Shown: positions 1 through 8,476 of the stretch, piece after piece | Position numbering within the stretch: the stretch's first letter is position 1 | Layout of the letters: each line of letters begins with the position of its first letter | From: TH-plancto1 sp031431195 | Lineage (GTDB): Bacteria > Planctomycetota > Planctomycetia > Planctomycetales > Planctomycetaceae | DNA: 36,186 bases | Direction: 5' to 3' | Assembly (NCBI GenBank): GCA_031431195.1 | Contig: JANPCU010000149.1 | Span: 1 to 36,186, forward strand | Translations under genes and position numbers: made by a program | Notes under the pieces: generated by a model | What the model was told of the DNA's origin: nothing | What the model saw: the letters and a program-made list of their open reading frames with translations, nothing else | The model's database searches: none

Positions 1-12
1 GCAAAAGGGGAG

Positions 13-177
13 TCACTTCCTCGTTTGCGTTTCTTGAGTTTTTTTGCGGCCACCACTCTTCAACGAGACCGTCTGGTCGGGATTCACGCCCTGGCTGAGG
101 ACCACGGGCACGTAGGAAACGTGCCCACAAAACGGGGTGACCACTCGGATACAGACTCTTCTGGCATTCTTCGCCAT
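13..177 (-). CDS. Possible small ORF, 54 aa, unrecognised
   Basis: An ATG at 177 (minus strand) opens a 54-codon frame beginning MAKNARR and ending in a Lys/Arg/Thr-rich tail, with mostly G/C third positions. It lies wholly upstream of the likely start of the divergent pseudouridine synthase gene (272), so the two would not overlap. No convincing Shine-Dalgarno sequence is seen and I recognise no family. It contains two cysteines and a basic C-terminus. The frame stays open further upstream, so the start is uncertain. It may be a chance ORF. Confidence 0.25.
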   Translation of the reverse strand: MAKNARRVCIRVVTPFCGHVSYVPVVLSQGVNPDQTVSLKSGGRKKTQETQTRK

Positions 178-271
178 GACGGGGCCATCGTCTGACCTCC
201 GCATTGAATCCCGACCGCTCGGCCCGTATCTTGCAACTGCCGGTTCGCCCCTCGCTTCTCTTGTGACCCCC

Positions 272-1009
272 ATGACGTTTCGCGACCTTGACATCCTCTG
301 TGAAGACGGGCCGGTGATCGCGGTCAATAAGCCGCCGGGGCTGATCTCGCAGGGGGCTCCCGTAGGGGTGCCGAGTCTGATTGGGTTGGTGAAGGACTAT
401 CTGAAGGACAAATACAATAAGCCGGGCGAGGTCTATCTCGGCGTCCCCCACCGTATCGACCGTCCCGTTTCCGGAGTGGTGGTCTTCTCCCGTAATTCGA
501 AATGTGCCGCCCGCCTCGCCGAGCAGTTCGCCGAGCGCCAGGTCCGCAAGACCTACCTGGCCGTCCTCGAATGCCCGCCGACGGAGGAGGCTGGCACGCT
601 CACCGACTGGCTTTATCGGATTCCCGACCAGCCGAAGGTCATCGTCTGCGGCCCCGATCACGAGGACGCCAAGCAAGCGGTCCTGCACTACAAAATCCTC
701 AAACGAGCCAAAGGCCGAGCCCTCGTCGAGATCGACCTCGGCACCGGTCGCATGCACCAGATCCGCATCCAATTCGGCAGCCGCGGCTGTCCCATCATTG
801 GCGATGACCAGTACGGTTCGACGATGCACTTCCCCGGCACCAGCCGCGATACCCAGCGCGAATCCCCCATCGCCCTGCACGCCGCCCGGCTGATCATCCA
901 GCACCCGGTCCGCTACGAACCGTTGCCGATTCTGGCCCCGATTCCCCGCACCTGGAACGAGTTCGGCTTGGGAGTGGTCCAGCTCGATGACGGTTTGAGT
1001 CCGGCATGA
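272..1009 (+). CDS. RluA-family pseudouridine synthase
   Basis: A 245-residue protein predicted to isomerise uridine to pseudouridine in rRNA or tRNA in the cytoplasm. The family signature HRIDRPVSGVVVFSRN lies at about residues 60-75, with the presumed catalytic Asp at residue 63. A further family motif, GRMHQIRIQFGSRGCPIIGD, sits in the second half. There is no N-terminal S4 RNA-binding domain, so it resembles the short RluA/TruC-like forms rather than full RluD. The frame is open back to 137, but residues before MTFRDLDILC look non-coding and the conserved domain begins right after the ATG at 272, so I chose that start. The target RNA position cannot be read from the sequence. Confidence 0.9.
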   Translation: MTFRDLDILCEDGPVIAVNKPPGLISQGAPVGVPSLIGLVKDYLKDKYNKPGEVYLGVPHRIDRPVSGVVVFSRNSKCAARLAEQFAERQVRKTYLAVLECPPTEEAGTLTDWLYRIPDQPKVIVCGPDHEDAKQAVLHYKILKRAKGRALVEIDLGTGRMHQIRIQFGSRGCPIIGDDQYGSTMHFPGTSRDTQRESPIALHAARLIIQHPVRYEPLPILAPIPRTWNEFGLGVVQLDDGLSPA

Positions 1010-1399
1010 TTGAGAGGCCATGTCCTCCGTCCCAAGCTCTGCTTGGGACGGAATATCCCCGAAGCTCTGCTTCGCCGCGTGCCCAACGACTCGAACAGCG
1101 GAGATGACCAGCTCGTGCAAGAGCGGACGTTCTCGACTCGGGACTCTCGGAAACACTCGGCGAAGGAGAACGGGAACTGCCACGCGGGCGAAGCGGAGCT
1201 TCGAGGATATGCGGTCCCAAGCGGAGCTTGGGACCGAGGGGGAAACCACCGGCGAATGGCTGTGACCGCTGCCGGGGTCGATTAGTGTCCGAGGCCACTT
1301 CAGGAAGCATGCGAGTCTTGCGCAGATTGTCGATGATCTGAAAGCTCTCTACCCCGAAGTTGTCTGAACGATGCTACCCCGCTTGATTGAATTGTTTGG
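1010..1399. repeat. Long inverted repeat with nested palindromes in intergenic region
   Basis: The two arms, 1028-1081 and 1181-1236, are imperfect inverted copies of each other. Each arm holds two smaller palindromes, one around CCAAGCTCTGCTTGG and one around GAAGCTCTGCTTCG, so the DNA could fold as a cruciform with side hairpins. It lies just after the pseudouridine synthase stop and could end transcription. The remainder (1237-1399) shows nothing recognisable. Confidence 0.7.
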
Positions 1400-2182
1400 T
1401 TATTTGCCGTTAAAGACGAAGGATTGACCATGTTTGAATGTGATGAACGCTATCGAGTGGTCGAAACCCTCATCGAGACGGTAATTATTGATCGCTTCGG
1501 TATCGTGAGAACGTCCAGTGTATTGCCGGCACATTGGGCATCGCATCAAGTGTTTCCCGAACGGTACATCGATCATTTGATCATCATGACACGTGGGGCA
1601 TTCAAAGCTTGGGAACTTCAGTTCGATTGGAGCCAGTCCTCGCACAGACGAAAGACGACAGTCGATATCGTTCGCGAGATTGAGTAGGAAAGGGCTTGAG
1701 GTCACAGGGTCTCGATTGTTGCGTAACCACACATTCCATGAGTTTCGATCAACGGAAACGGCAATCTTCAAAAACGTTTGACAGGTGAAGCAGGTGTATT
1801 CGGCATGCGACCACTGAGTTGGGCCGAGGGATAGGCGTTTGGAGAACAAGAGCCATTCCGTGTCACACGGTTCACAGCGATAGTCATAGCCGGTCGCCAT
1901 ACTCTGTGGGATCCTGTGATTGCTAATAACTAGGGTTAGGCGGAATTCGATTCCGCCGATCACGGGCGAGAATTCTGCCTCTCGCAGGAATGCTCGTCGG
2001 AAGGCGTCTCCCGAGGAATCGAGGCATCCTGCGATGGATTTGATTCTGGCAGGCATCGACTGAGTGTCAAGAGGGATTTGATCGGACGACCACTGGGGTG
2101 GCTGGCCAGATGTTAGGGCACCAGGGTGAACAACCCGCCGGAACGTCAGCTGTTCCAGACATTTGACCAGAGCGTCGGTCAT
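1400..2182 (-). CDS. Hypothetical protein with four CxxC zinc-ribbon motifs
   Basis: A 260-residue protein of unknown function. Four CxxC pairs are visible at residues 103-106 (CEPC), 131-134 (CFTC), 195-198 (CPTC) and 215-218 (CPMC), suggesting two zinc ribbons separated by about 60 residues. No signal peptide or membrane segment is seen. The start is uncertain: residues 1-95 have no obvious domain, and a second ATG at 1897 (MATGYDYRCEPC) begins just before the first ribbon and would give 165 residues. A palindrome (GGCGGAATCGAATTCCGCC) lies 20-60 bases upstream of that second ATG, which would suit a promoter region. Third positions are less GC-rich than in neighbours, hinting at separate ancestry. 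Confidence 0.6.
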   Translation of the reverse strand: MTDALVKCLEQLTFRRVVHPGALTSGQPPQWSSDQIPLDTQSMPARIKSIAGCLDSSGDAFRRAFLREAEFSPVIGGIEFRLTLVISNHRIPQSMATGYDYRCEPCDTEWLLFSKRLSLGPTQWSHAEYTCFTCQTFLKIAVSVDRNSWNVWLRNNRDPVTSSPFLLNLANDIDCRLSSVRGLAPIELKFPSFECPTCHDDQMIDVPFGKHLMRCPMCRQYTGRSHDTEAINNYRLDEGFDHSIAFITFKHGQSFVFNGK

Positions 2183-2242
2183 CAGATCACCGTCTAGCCC
2201 GCCGCGTAAGCTAGGGCAGGAATCTCCCTACGGTGGCCCAAA

Positions 2243-2674
2243 TCACGCACCGGCATCCTCGACCCGTTCCACAGCTTGCACCTGATCCAGCCGAAACGGG
2301 CCGCGTTCTACGGTCTGTCCGTCCTCGCGATCGACGAGGACCAGGAGCGCCCGCTGGCTGGCACGGCTGTCGGGGTAGCCGACATGCAGTGAGCCGCTGT
2401 GCAGGGTGACTTGAACTAAAAAACTCTCCTCCAGCCCCCGCAGGCCATCGACATACAACACTGGAAACCGGCTCCACGCCCAGAGCCAGAGCGAGAATTG
2501 CGGATCAACCCGCCCCGCGATATCGCCCCACTCCATCTCGGCCTTCAGCAATGACGGCACATTCGCCGTCCGGCACCACGGGATCAGGAACTCGGCAATC
2601 CACCCCCGGCGAGAGGCGGTGAGGGCGTGAAACGCGGTGAGATCGGGCGACAGCGGAACAACGGTTTCGGTCAT
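2243..2674 (-). CDS. Conserved-looking hypothetical protein, 143 aa
   Basis: A 143-residue soluble protein I do not recognise. It is rich in Trp and hydrophobic residues in the middle (WGDIAGRVDPQFSLWLWAW, about residues 49-67), followed by beta-like strands (FLVQVTLHSGSLHVGY) and an acidic, Arg-containing C-terminus. There is no signal peptide, TM helix or metal motif. It ends 60 bases beyond the start of the zinc-ribbon gene on the same strand, so the two genes could be co-transcribed. Codon use matches the GC-rich neighbours, which supports a real gene. Confidence 0.6.
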   Translation of the reverse strand: MTETVVPLSPDLTAFHALTASRRGWIAEFLIPWCRTANVPSLLKAEMEWGDIAGRVDPQFSLWLWAWSRFPVLYVDGLRGLEESFLVQVTLHSGSLHVGYPDSRASQRALLVLVDREDGQTVERGPFRLDQVQAVERVEDAGA

Positions 2675-3024
2675 GATCGCGAGATTGTAGCGGAGTTCGG
2701 CAACCGTGTCAGAAACGAGCCACGATCGGGGGAGAAGTGTGCGTCGAAAAGTGAGACAGTGTTTCTCTCGTTAGAAAGGAGTGGGACTTTCATTCAGGGA
2801 ACATGCCTGACCTTACTCAGATCCGAGGAAGTTTAGACAGGATTGACAGGATGAACAGGATGTCCCGACGCGACGCCAGCCTCAGAATTCATCCTATCGA
2901 TCCTGTTCATCCTGTCAAAATCTTTCGGTCCGTATGACTTTCATGACCCCTCGAAAGCCTGCGTACTCTGTCCCTTCGTGATGTTCAACCACTGCCGACT
3001 TATGCGACACACGCAAGTGCCCAG
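2675..3024. repeat. Intergenic region with GACAGGAT-type inverted repeat
   Basis: The arm at 2836-2862 contains a direct ladder of GACAGGAT/AACAGGAT units, and the arm at 2891-2923 is its inverted counterpart (ATCCTGTTCATCCTGTC). A roughly 30-base loop separates them. Such AACAGGAT ladders are common between planctomycete genes. The rest of the gap shows no gene. Confidence 0.7.
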
Positions 3025-4302
3025 CTACCGGCCCTCGGCGATCGATCGCAGAACCTCGGCCAACCACTCCGTCACCGGTTCGATGGCGTGCTGCTCTTCG
3101 ACGAAGGCCCTGCCCCGCTGACCGAATAGGTCGCGATCTGCGGGGGAATTCATCCACTCACTCAGCAGTTGGGCGGCTCGCGATCGGTCCCCCTGGACGA
3201 ACACTCCCGCAGAAGATTGTTCAAGGAATGACCGCCCCACATCGGTACTCACAATCGGTACGCGGGAGGCAGCTGCCTGGAGAAAGGCATTCGGAAACCC
3301 TTCCAGTGACGACGTATTGATGTATGCAACGGCCCGTTGAAAGAGAGCGGGCATCAGTGGAAACGGCACCTGCGTCACGATCCGAACGTTGCTCGGAGCC
3401 GACTGGCGGATCTCGGCATCGACAGCGGGATCGCGCGGGTTAAGCAGCATGAGAAACGGCACCTTGGGACAGAGCCGGGCAATCTCCAGCAGTACCTGCG
3501 GACGCTTGTGAATCTTCTCGGCCCGCCCCATCCATAACACGAATCGGTCGAGTCCCGCGTGCAGTTCTTGAGGCAATGCCCCAGCGGCCCGCGCATCCCA
3601 CTCGGTCAGGTCAATCGGGTTCGGCACCAGCACGCCCGCGCGACCGAACCGCTCCGCCAGCAGGCTCGACTGCTCGGGCGTCTGCGTCAGGATCGCATCG
3701 GCCTGCTGCAACGAGAAGCAACACGTCGCCCCCGTGTCTCCATAGGGATTTCTCACGGTCGAGTCCGCCGTGTACCCCGCATTCAGGTCATCATCCGAAC
3801 CCAGAAACAACACAGCTGGTCGCCCCGTGGACTGTGCCGACGCAATCGCCGTCGCAGCTGTGGCTTGGTTGCCGAGGCAACAGAACAGGTCGGCCTCGAT
3901 CTGTTCGAAGAACAGCATGGGGAGTCGAGGATCGGTGGGGCGGGCCTCAAAGAGTCGGGCGGTGGCCAGTAGCGGCACCTGCCACAGCAGAGACGGCGAC
4001 CAGCGATGCACGTTGATCCACGGGAACCCCGGGCGGCGCGAGGCAAAGCCGCCGACCGCCTCGCGCAGGCGATAGAACCGGTCCCGCAGTCCGATGATCC
4101 GCACCCCTTCAACTACGGACTCGGTCACGGGCCCGGTCGTGCGCACGGCGAGCGAGACCACCACATCTGCTCGCTTCGCCAGCTGCCGGGCCAGCAGCCA
4201 GGCCCGCGTCTCCGTTCCGCCGACCTGCCCCCCAGCCGACGGATTGACCGCCGGGTAGGCATTGAAGGCCACCAGACACAGATGCAGCGGACGGGCAGGC
4301 AT
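3025..4302 (-). CDS. Glycosyltransferase, GT4/GT-B type
   Basis: A 425-residue cytoplasmic glycosyltransferase expected to move a sugar from a nucleotide donor to a glycan or lipid. The N-terminal domain carries the acceptor-side loop GGQVGGTETRAWLLARQL (about residues 24-41). The C-terminal domain has the donor-binding segment FVLWMGRAEKIHKRPQVLL (254-272) and EGFPNAFLQAAASRVPIVST (334-353). The second Glu of the usual E-x7-E motif is Gln at 342. The frame is open to 4374, but the ATG at 4302 directly precedes the first Rossmann strand (LHLCLVAFNAYPA) and the extra 24 residues overlap a repeat element, so the shorter form is preferred. No polysaccharide gene cluster surrounds it; substrate unknown. 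Confidence 0.85.
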   Translation of the reverse strand: MPARPLHLCLVAFNAYPAVNPSAGGQVGGTETRAWLLARQLAKRADVVVSLAVRTTGPVTESVVEGVRIIGLRDRFYRLREAVGGFASRRPGFPWINVHRWSPSLLWQVPLLATARLFEARPTDPRLPMLFFEQIEADLFCCLGNQATAATAIASAQSTGRPAVLFLGSDDDLNAGYTADSTVRNPYGDTGATCCFSLQQADAILTQTPEQSSLLAERFGRAGVLVPNPIDLTEWDARAAGALPQELHAGLDRFVLWMGRAEKIHKRPQVLLEIARLCPKVPFLMLLNPRDPAVDAEIRQSAPSNVRIVTQVPFPLMPALFQRAVAYINTSSLEGFPNAFLQAAASRVPIVSTDVGRSFLEQSSAGVFVQGDRSRAAQLLSEWMNSPADRDLFGQRGRAFVEEQHAIEPVTEWLAEVLRSIAEGR

Positions 4303-4358
4303 AGAGGCAGGGCATCTAAGGTGAGAGTGACTTGTGACGACGCCTGTTTTTGTCTCGG

Positions 4359-4560
4359 CAGGGACACCCGACACTCGCCCACCGTTTCAACGGGGGGAGA
4401 GCAATGCAGCCGAGCCTCCGAGTCCCGTCAGGGACGGCAGAAGCCTTTGAAAACGACTGGGATTTGAAGGGTCATGCGAGTCTCTGTCGCCCCTGCCGGG
4501 GCTGTGGCCGCGAGAGTGTGTCCCACCGCTGAAGCGGTGGGCTATTCTCGGGTGTCCCTG
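4359..4560. repeat. Long inverted repeat element (~200 bp)
   Basis: The left arm 4359-4400 and right arm 4512-4560 are imperfect inverted copies, sharing GGGACACCCGA and CCCACCG(C/T)TTCA(G/A)CGG. The right arm contains its own perfect palindrome CCCACCGCTGAAGCGGTGGG. The interior has further short hairpins (GTCCCGTCAGGGAC, CCCCTGCCGGGG). It looks like a non-coding hairpin element and fills the region just upstream of the glycosyltransferase gene. Confidence 0.65.
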
Positions 4561-4636
4561 GGCGGGACAAAGTGTGGCGACGTTTCCGACTCGATGGAAT
4601 GAGGCGTGAATTGTCCTAGGGTTTCGCACTTGCGAA

Positions 4637-4832
4637 GCCCTAGAGCAGTTTCAGAATCAGTTTTCAGTCAACAGGCAGAACATGTCCTCCTATTTTTCTG
4701 TCCCTATTTTTCTGTCTTCATTCTTCGATGGCCCTCACTAAGGACCAAAGGAAGACAGAAAAATGGAGGCAGAAAAATGAAGAGGGAGAAGTTTGCGAGG
4801 TTCTGAACACCAATTCTGAAAAGCTCTAGGGC
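4637..4832. mobile_element. Putative MITE, 196 bp, with ~23-bp terminal inverted repeats
   Basis: The left end starts GCCCTAGAGCAGTTTCAGAA (4637) and the right end (4810-4832), read on the minus strand, starts GCCCTAGAGCTTTTCAGAAT. Inside is a second inverted pair: ATTTTTCTGTCCCTATTTTT near 4692-4720 matches, inverted, the segment around 4752-4781. The whole unit could fold into a single long hairpin. It encodes no credible protein, is more AT-rich than its surroundings, and no transposase is nearby, so it would depend on an enzyme encoded elsewhere. A clear target-site duplication was not identified. Confidence 0.7.
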
Positions 4833-4880
4833 ATGGAGGGTTCGTCAAGGATCGCGATATCACGGCGGGAAGAACCGAAC

Positions 4881-7800
4881 TTACCTCAGTGACTTCAGGT
4901 ACGCGAGCAAGTCGCGCAGCTCGGTCTCCGTGAGGCGGGTTTCCAATCCTTGCGGCATGATGGAAGTCGTGCTTTCCTTAAGCTCGTCAATCTCCTCGCG
5001 GGGGATCTGGATCTCGGCCAATGTGGCAGTACGAAGGGTCAGAGAGTCGGTTGACTCGCGGGTCATGACGCCCGTGTGGACCTTTCCGTCCGTGGTCACG
5101 ATGACGTAGGGCCGGAACCCGCGGGCAAAGCTGCTGCTAGGGAGGACGACCGCTTCGAGCAGATCGCGGGTCTCGCGAATGGCACCGATGGTGGTGAGGT
5201 CGGGACCGACGTTGCCGCCTTCCTTGCCGATGCGGTGACAACTGGCACAGGCCGACTTGTTGCTGTAGAAGACTTTGTATCCAGCTTCGATATCGCCGCC
5301 AGTCGTCAGCGGGGACAGCTTCTCCAACTTGGCGGCTTGAGCGGCGAGGTCGATGCCCGAGGCGGCGAGCAGCGGCTGGGCAGCGGCTTGGACCTCAGCC
5401 GGATACTTACGAAGTAGTCGGGCGAGTTCCTCTGCGGGAAGGCGAATCTCTTTCTTCACGGCAGTCAGCTGCTCGACCAGTGCGATCCCGATCCCCACCG
5501 ATTGGCTACGTTCAAAGGCCCGCAGCAGGACAGGCACACCGAGCGGGCCGACCTGTGGCAGGCGGGGGATCAGAGCGGCGAGTTGGTCCTCGCTCAGCGG
5601 TGCATCGGCCAGCGTTCGCGAGACCGCGAGCAAGTCCGTTGGCTGATCGGCGACATCGAGCCGGTCGGTGAGGTAGGCGAACTCCTCGGCTGGCACGGCC
5701 TCGCGCCGCGGCCAAAGAGCCGAGTACGCTGCGAGTCGGATGGGATGGGACTGCTGATCTTGCGATGCCAATACAGCGATCGCCTCATCCATCCCTTCCA
5801 GGTTGCGGTCGGCGATGATCGCCAGAGCCTGCAACCGGGTCGGGATTTCTCCCTGCTGCAGAGTGCGGAGCAGCCCGGCCTTCCACGAGACGACAAACGC
5901 CGCTCGTGGCGACCGCGCGATCACATCCAGCAACAGCGGGACACCGGCGTACTTCGGAGGCAGTGCCTCCAACCGCGTGGCAATGAGCGCGGCGACCTCC
6001 GGCTCGCTGACCCGCGCGAGAAGGAACCCGCGCAGCACCGCCGCTCGCTCGGCGGAGAACGCCTCTTCCCCGAGCCACTTATCGAGCAGCGACACCGCCT
6101 CCGGAGCCCAGCCGGGATGTTTAGCGATGATCTTGAGGACCAAGGCCTGGAGGGCCGTGTCGTCGGTGTCGAGGAGAGGGAGGACTTGCTCGCGCGTGAG
6201 CTTCACCTCGGGCAACTGATCGAGGACTATCAGAGCTACATGTCGACGGCTGGGAGTCGGACTCTTCAGGTACAGTGCGATCTCTTCGTTAGCTCCTGAA
6301 CGAATGAGCGCGTACAACAACGAGTGTTCCAGCACGCGATCCGCCAGAGGGGCCTCGGTCAACTGACTCATGAGGCGTGACATCAGAATGGATGGCATGT
6401 CTACCTTCACAGGCGAGTATTGAACATCTCGGATCGCGCTCCGGAATACGTTCTCTCCAGACAGCGATTCCGCCCAAGCCCGTAACTGAGCGGGATGCTT
6501 GAGACTCGGCAAATTCTGAGAGGTGCGATACCCGCGAGTGATGGAGGAGAGTTGATAGCGAACCCGCTCTCCCGTGAGCCCGACTTCCAGATTTCCAGCT
6601 CCCTCACTGGCCGATCTGAACCCCACGAGAAAAAAGCGAGCATCCATCTCCCGCGTTCTGTCGCCGACGTTCCCCGGCAGAGATTGGATATTACTCCCCG
6701 ATAAAGACACCATCAAACGCTGCCATGCGATGGGAGTGTTTGTGTATGCCTGATCCAACTGCCCCTGGGGGGAACTCGCGTAGGTGGCGAACTGCACATC
6801 ATCATTCCGAAAAAACGGGGTGGACCGCAGTGTCTCCATGGCTCGTTGGGCGACAACCGGTCGACCATCACCCAGAAAATCTAGTGTCTCCTTGAGATTG
6901 AGTTTCTCCCACGCAATCTCCTTCCCGCGCGGGTCTTTCACATTGTGCGACCCGGTCTTCCGAATGCGGTACACCGCCCCGGCGATGTCCGGCTTGGCGA
7001 CTTGTGAATTCGGGCAGCCGATGCGGAACCAGCCACCGGTATCGATGACCAGCAGTGACCCGTCGGCGTCCTCGACGACATCGGTCGGGTGGAAGTCGGG
7101 GCTGTCGGAGACCAGGAAATCCTCATGCGACTCAGCCTTGAAGCTGGCCCCCTCACGCGACACGATCGTGCGGACCAGCTTGTGCGTGTTGAACTGGGTC
7201 ACGAAGAAGCTGTGCTTAGGTGACTCTTCATTGATGGGGCCGAAGAACTGGTCGGACCGGTAGCGGGTTAAGCCGCTGACGGCGACATGGCCATAGTTGT
7301 GGACCGGGCCGAGCGGGTCGCCGGTCGAGGGGAATTCGTCGATGCACTCCTGCTGGTCGTAACGCGGATACACACCGCCCTCGACCCAGTGAACCAGGCA
7401 GTCGCCGCGCGGTCCATCGTAGAACAGGTTCACGGTGCCGAGGGCCTCGCCAGTCTCCAGAAAGTCGACCTCCACCGGGTTGTCCATCCCGCCGCCCGCG
7501 TGGACATGCAGGTCGGTCCCATCGAGGCGGCACGAAAAGATGCGGGCCGCCTTCCCCTTCGAGACGAGTTCGCCCACCTCATTCGGCAGTCCTGGCTCGG
7601 GCTGAGGAGGTGTAATCGCAGCGAGGTCTTCGCCGCCCAAACCCGTCTCTTTGGTCTGCCGAATCTCATGCCCATGCCGACCATCGCACCACCACAACCG
7701 ACCATCCGGCGACAGAAACGGCCCGTGAATGTCAGCTGCGTTTCCGCTGAAGCCGAACGACTTCACGAGAATTTTTCGGTCGTCGCAGACGCCATCGCCA

Positions 7801-8195
7801 TCGGTGTCAGTCAGCTTCCACAGATACGGTGAACTGCACGTATAGACCGAACCGCGATGCCACAAGACCCCTTGCGGAAAGACCATCTTGTCTGCGAAGA
7901 CGGTCGACTTATCAAACTTGCCATCGCCATCGGTATCTTCGAGAACGCGGATCAAGTCCTGCGGGTCTTTGACTAATTCCTCAGCGGGGCGATTCGTCCC
8001 GGCACTCTCGGCGAGGTACAGCCGCCCGTCGTCGTCGAAGCTGCCCATCATCGGATGGAACGTCTGCTCGGGCGTCGTGACCCGCTCTATGGTGAACCCC
8101 TCGGGCACCTGCGGGAGGTCAGCTGCGGTGAGCAATCGACCGGGGAGGACGGCAGCGAATGCGACCAGCACGGGCCAAGCACGATGACTGTTCAT
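4881..8195 (-). CDS. Secreted propeller-HEAT-cytochrome c protein (PVC heme-binding type)
   Basis: A 1104-residue envelope protein. Residues 1-24 form a signal peptide ending near LLTAA. Residues ~28-410 match the membrane-bound dehydrogenase-like/sorbosone-dehydrogenase-type beta-propeller seen in planctomycetes (VPEGFTIERVTTPEQ at the start, repeated D-x-D-G-D loops, VIDTGGWFRIGCP). The middle (~430-930) is rich in helical HEAT-like repeats. The C-terminal cytochrome domain has CASCH at 983-987 followed by NVGPDLTTIG, then a beta region and a final LRDLLAYLKSLR helix. It may take part in periplasmic electron transfer or sugar oxidation, but no substrate is known. A paralog of the same architecture lies at 20382-23738. 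Confidence 0.85.
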   Translation of the reverse strand: MNSHRAWPVLVAFAAVLPGRLLTAADLPQVPEGFTIERVTTPEQTFHPMMGSFDDDGRLYLAESAGTNRPAEELVKDPQDLIRVLEDTDGDGKFDKSTVFADKMVFPQGVLWHRGSVYTCSSPYLWKLTDTDGDGVCDDRKILVKSFGFSGNAADIHGPFLSPDGRLWWCDGRHGHEIRQTKETGLGGEDLAAITPPQPEPGLPNEVGELVSKGKAARIFSCRLDGTDLHVHAGGGMDNPVEVDFLETGEALGTVNLFYDGPRGDCLVHWVEGGVYPRYDQQECIDEFPSTGDPLGPVHNYGHVAVSGLTRYRSDQFFGPINEESPKHSFFVTQFNTHKLVRTIVSREGASFKAESHEDFLVSDSPDFHPTDVVEDADGSLLVIDTGGWFRIGCPNSQVAKPDIAGAVYRIRKTGSHNVKDPRGKEIAWEKLNLKETLDFLGDGRPVVAQRAMETLRSTPFFRNDDVQFATYASSPQGQLDQAYTNTPIAWQRLMVSLSGSNIQSLPGNVGDRTREMDARFFLVGFRSASEGAGNLEVGLTGERVRYQLSSITRGYRTSQNLPSLKHPAQLRAWAESLSGENVFRSAIRDVQYSPVKVDMPSILMSRLMSQLTEAPLADRVLEHSLLYALIRSGANEEIALYLKSPTPSRRHVALIVLDQLPEVKLTREQVLPLLDTDDTALQALVLKIIAKHPGWAPEAVSLLDKWLGEEAFSAERAAVLRGFLLARVSEPEVAALIATRLEALPPKYAGVPLLLDVIARSPRAAFVVSWKAGLLRTLQQGEIPTRLQALAIIADRNLEGMDEAIAVLASQDQQSHPIRLAAYSALWPRREAVPAEEFAYLTDRLDVADQPTDLLAVSRTLADAPLSEDQLAALIPRLPQVGPLGVPVLLRAFERSQSVGIGIALVEQLTAVKKEIRLPAEELARLLRKYPAEVQAAAQPLLAASGIDLAAQAAKLEKLSPLTTGGDIEAGYKVFYSNKSACASCHRIGKEGGNVGPDLTTIGAIRETRDLLEAVVLPSSSFARGFRPYVIVTTDGKVHTGVMTRESTDSLTLRTATLAEIQIPREEIDELKESTTSIMPQGLETRLTETELRDLLAYLKSLR

Positions 8196-8476
8196 AGGTT
8201 AGACCCGGAGTGCAACTCGAAACGAGAAGCCCAGACACCGGCAGATGAAGGTGCTGCCTCTCAGATGGCCAGCTTACGTCGCCGCAAGGAAGACGGCAAA
8301 CGTGGGGCACGTTTCCTTCGTGCCTACACTTCAGGCGACGCAGAATGAATCATGCTGGCGAGCGTCTGGCGTGAGCCGGATGGTACTTCTGGGAACTGGC
8401 GCAGAACCAGGGGGCTGACGCCGCCCCGCTCGCCGAAGGTGTCCTCTGCATGTACGTCGAAAACGTGCCCGACGGG
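8196..8476. other. Intergenic spacer, no gene seen
   Basis: The 281-base gap between the start of the large cytochrome gene and the end of the ExbD-like gene. It holds short repeat-like fragments (CGTGGGGCACGTTTCCTTCG near 8300; GGGGGCTGACGCCGCCCC near 8410) and presumably the promoter of the cytochrome gene. No box could be assigned with confidence. Confidence 0.4.
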
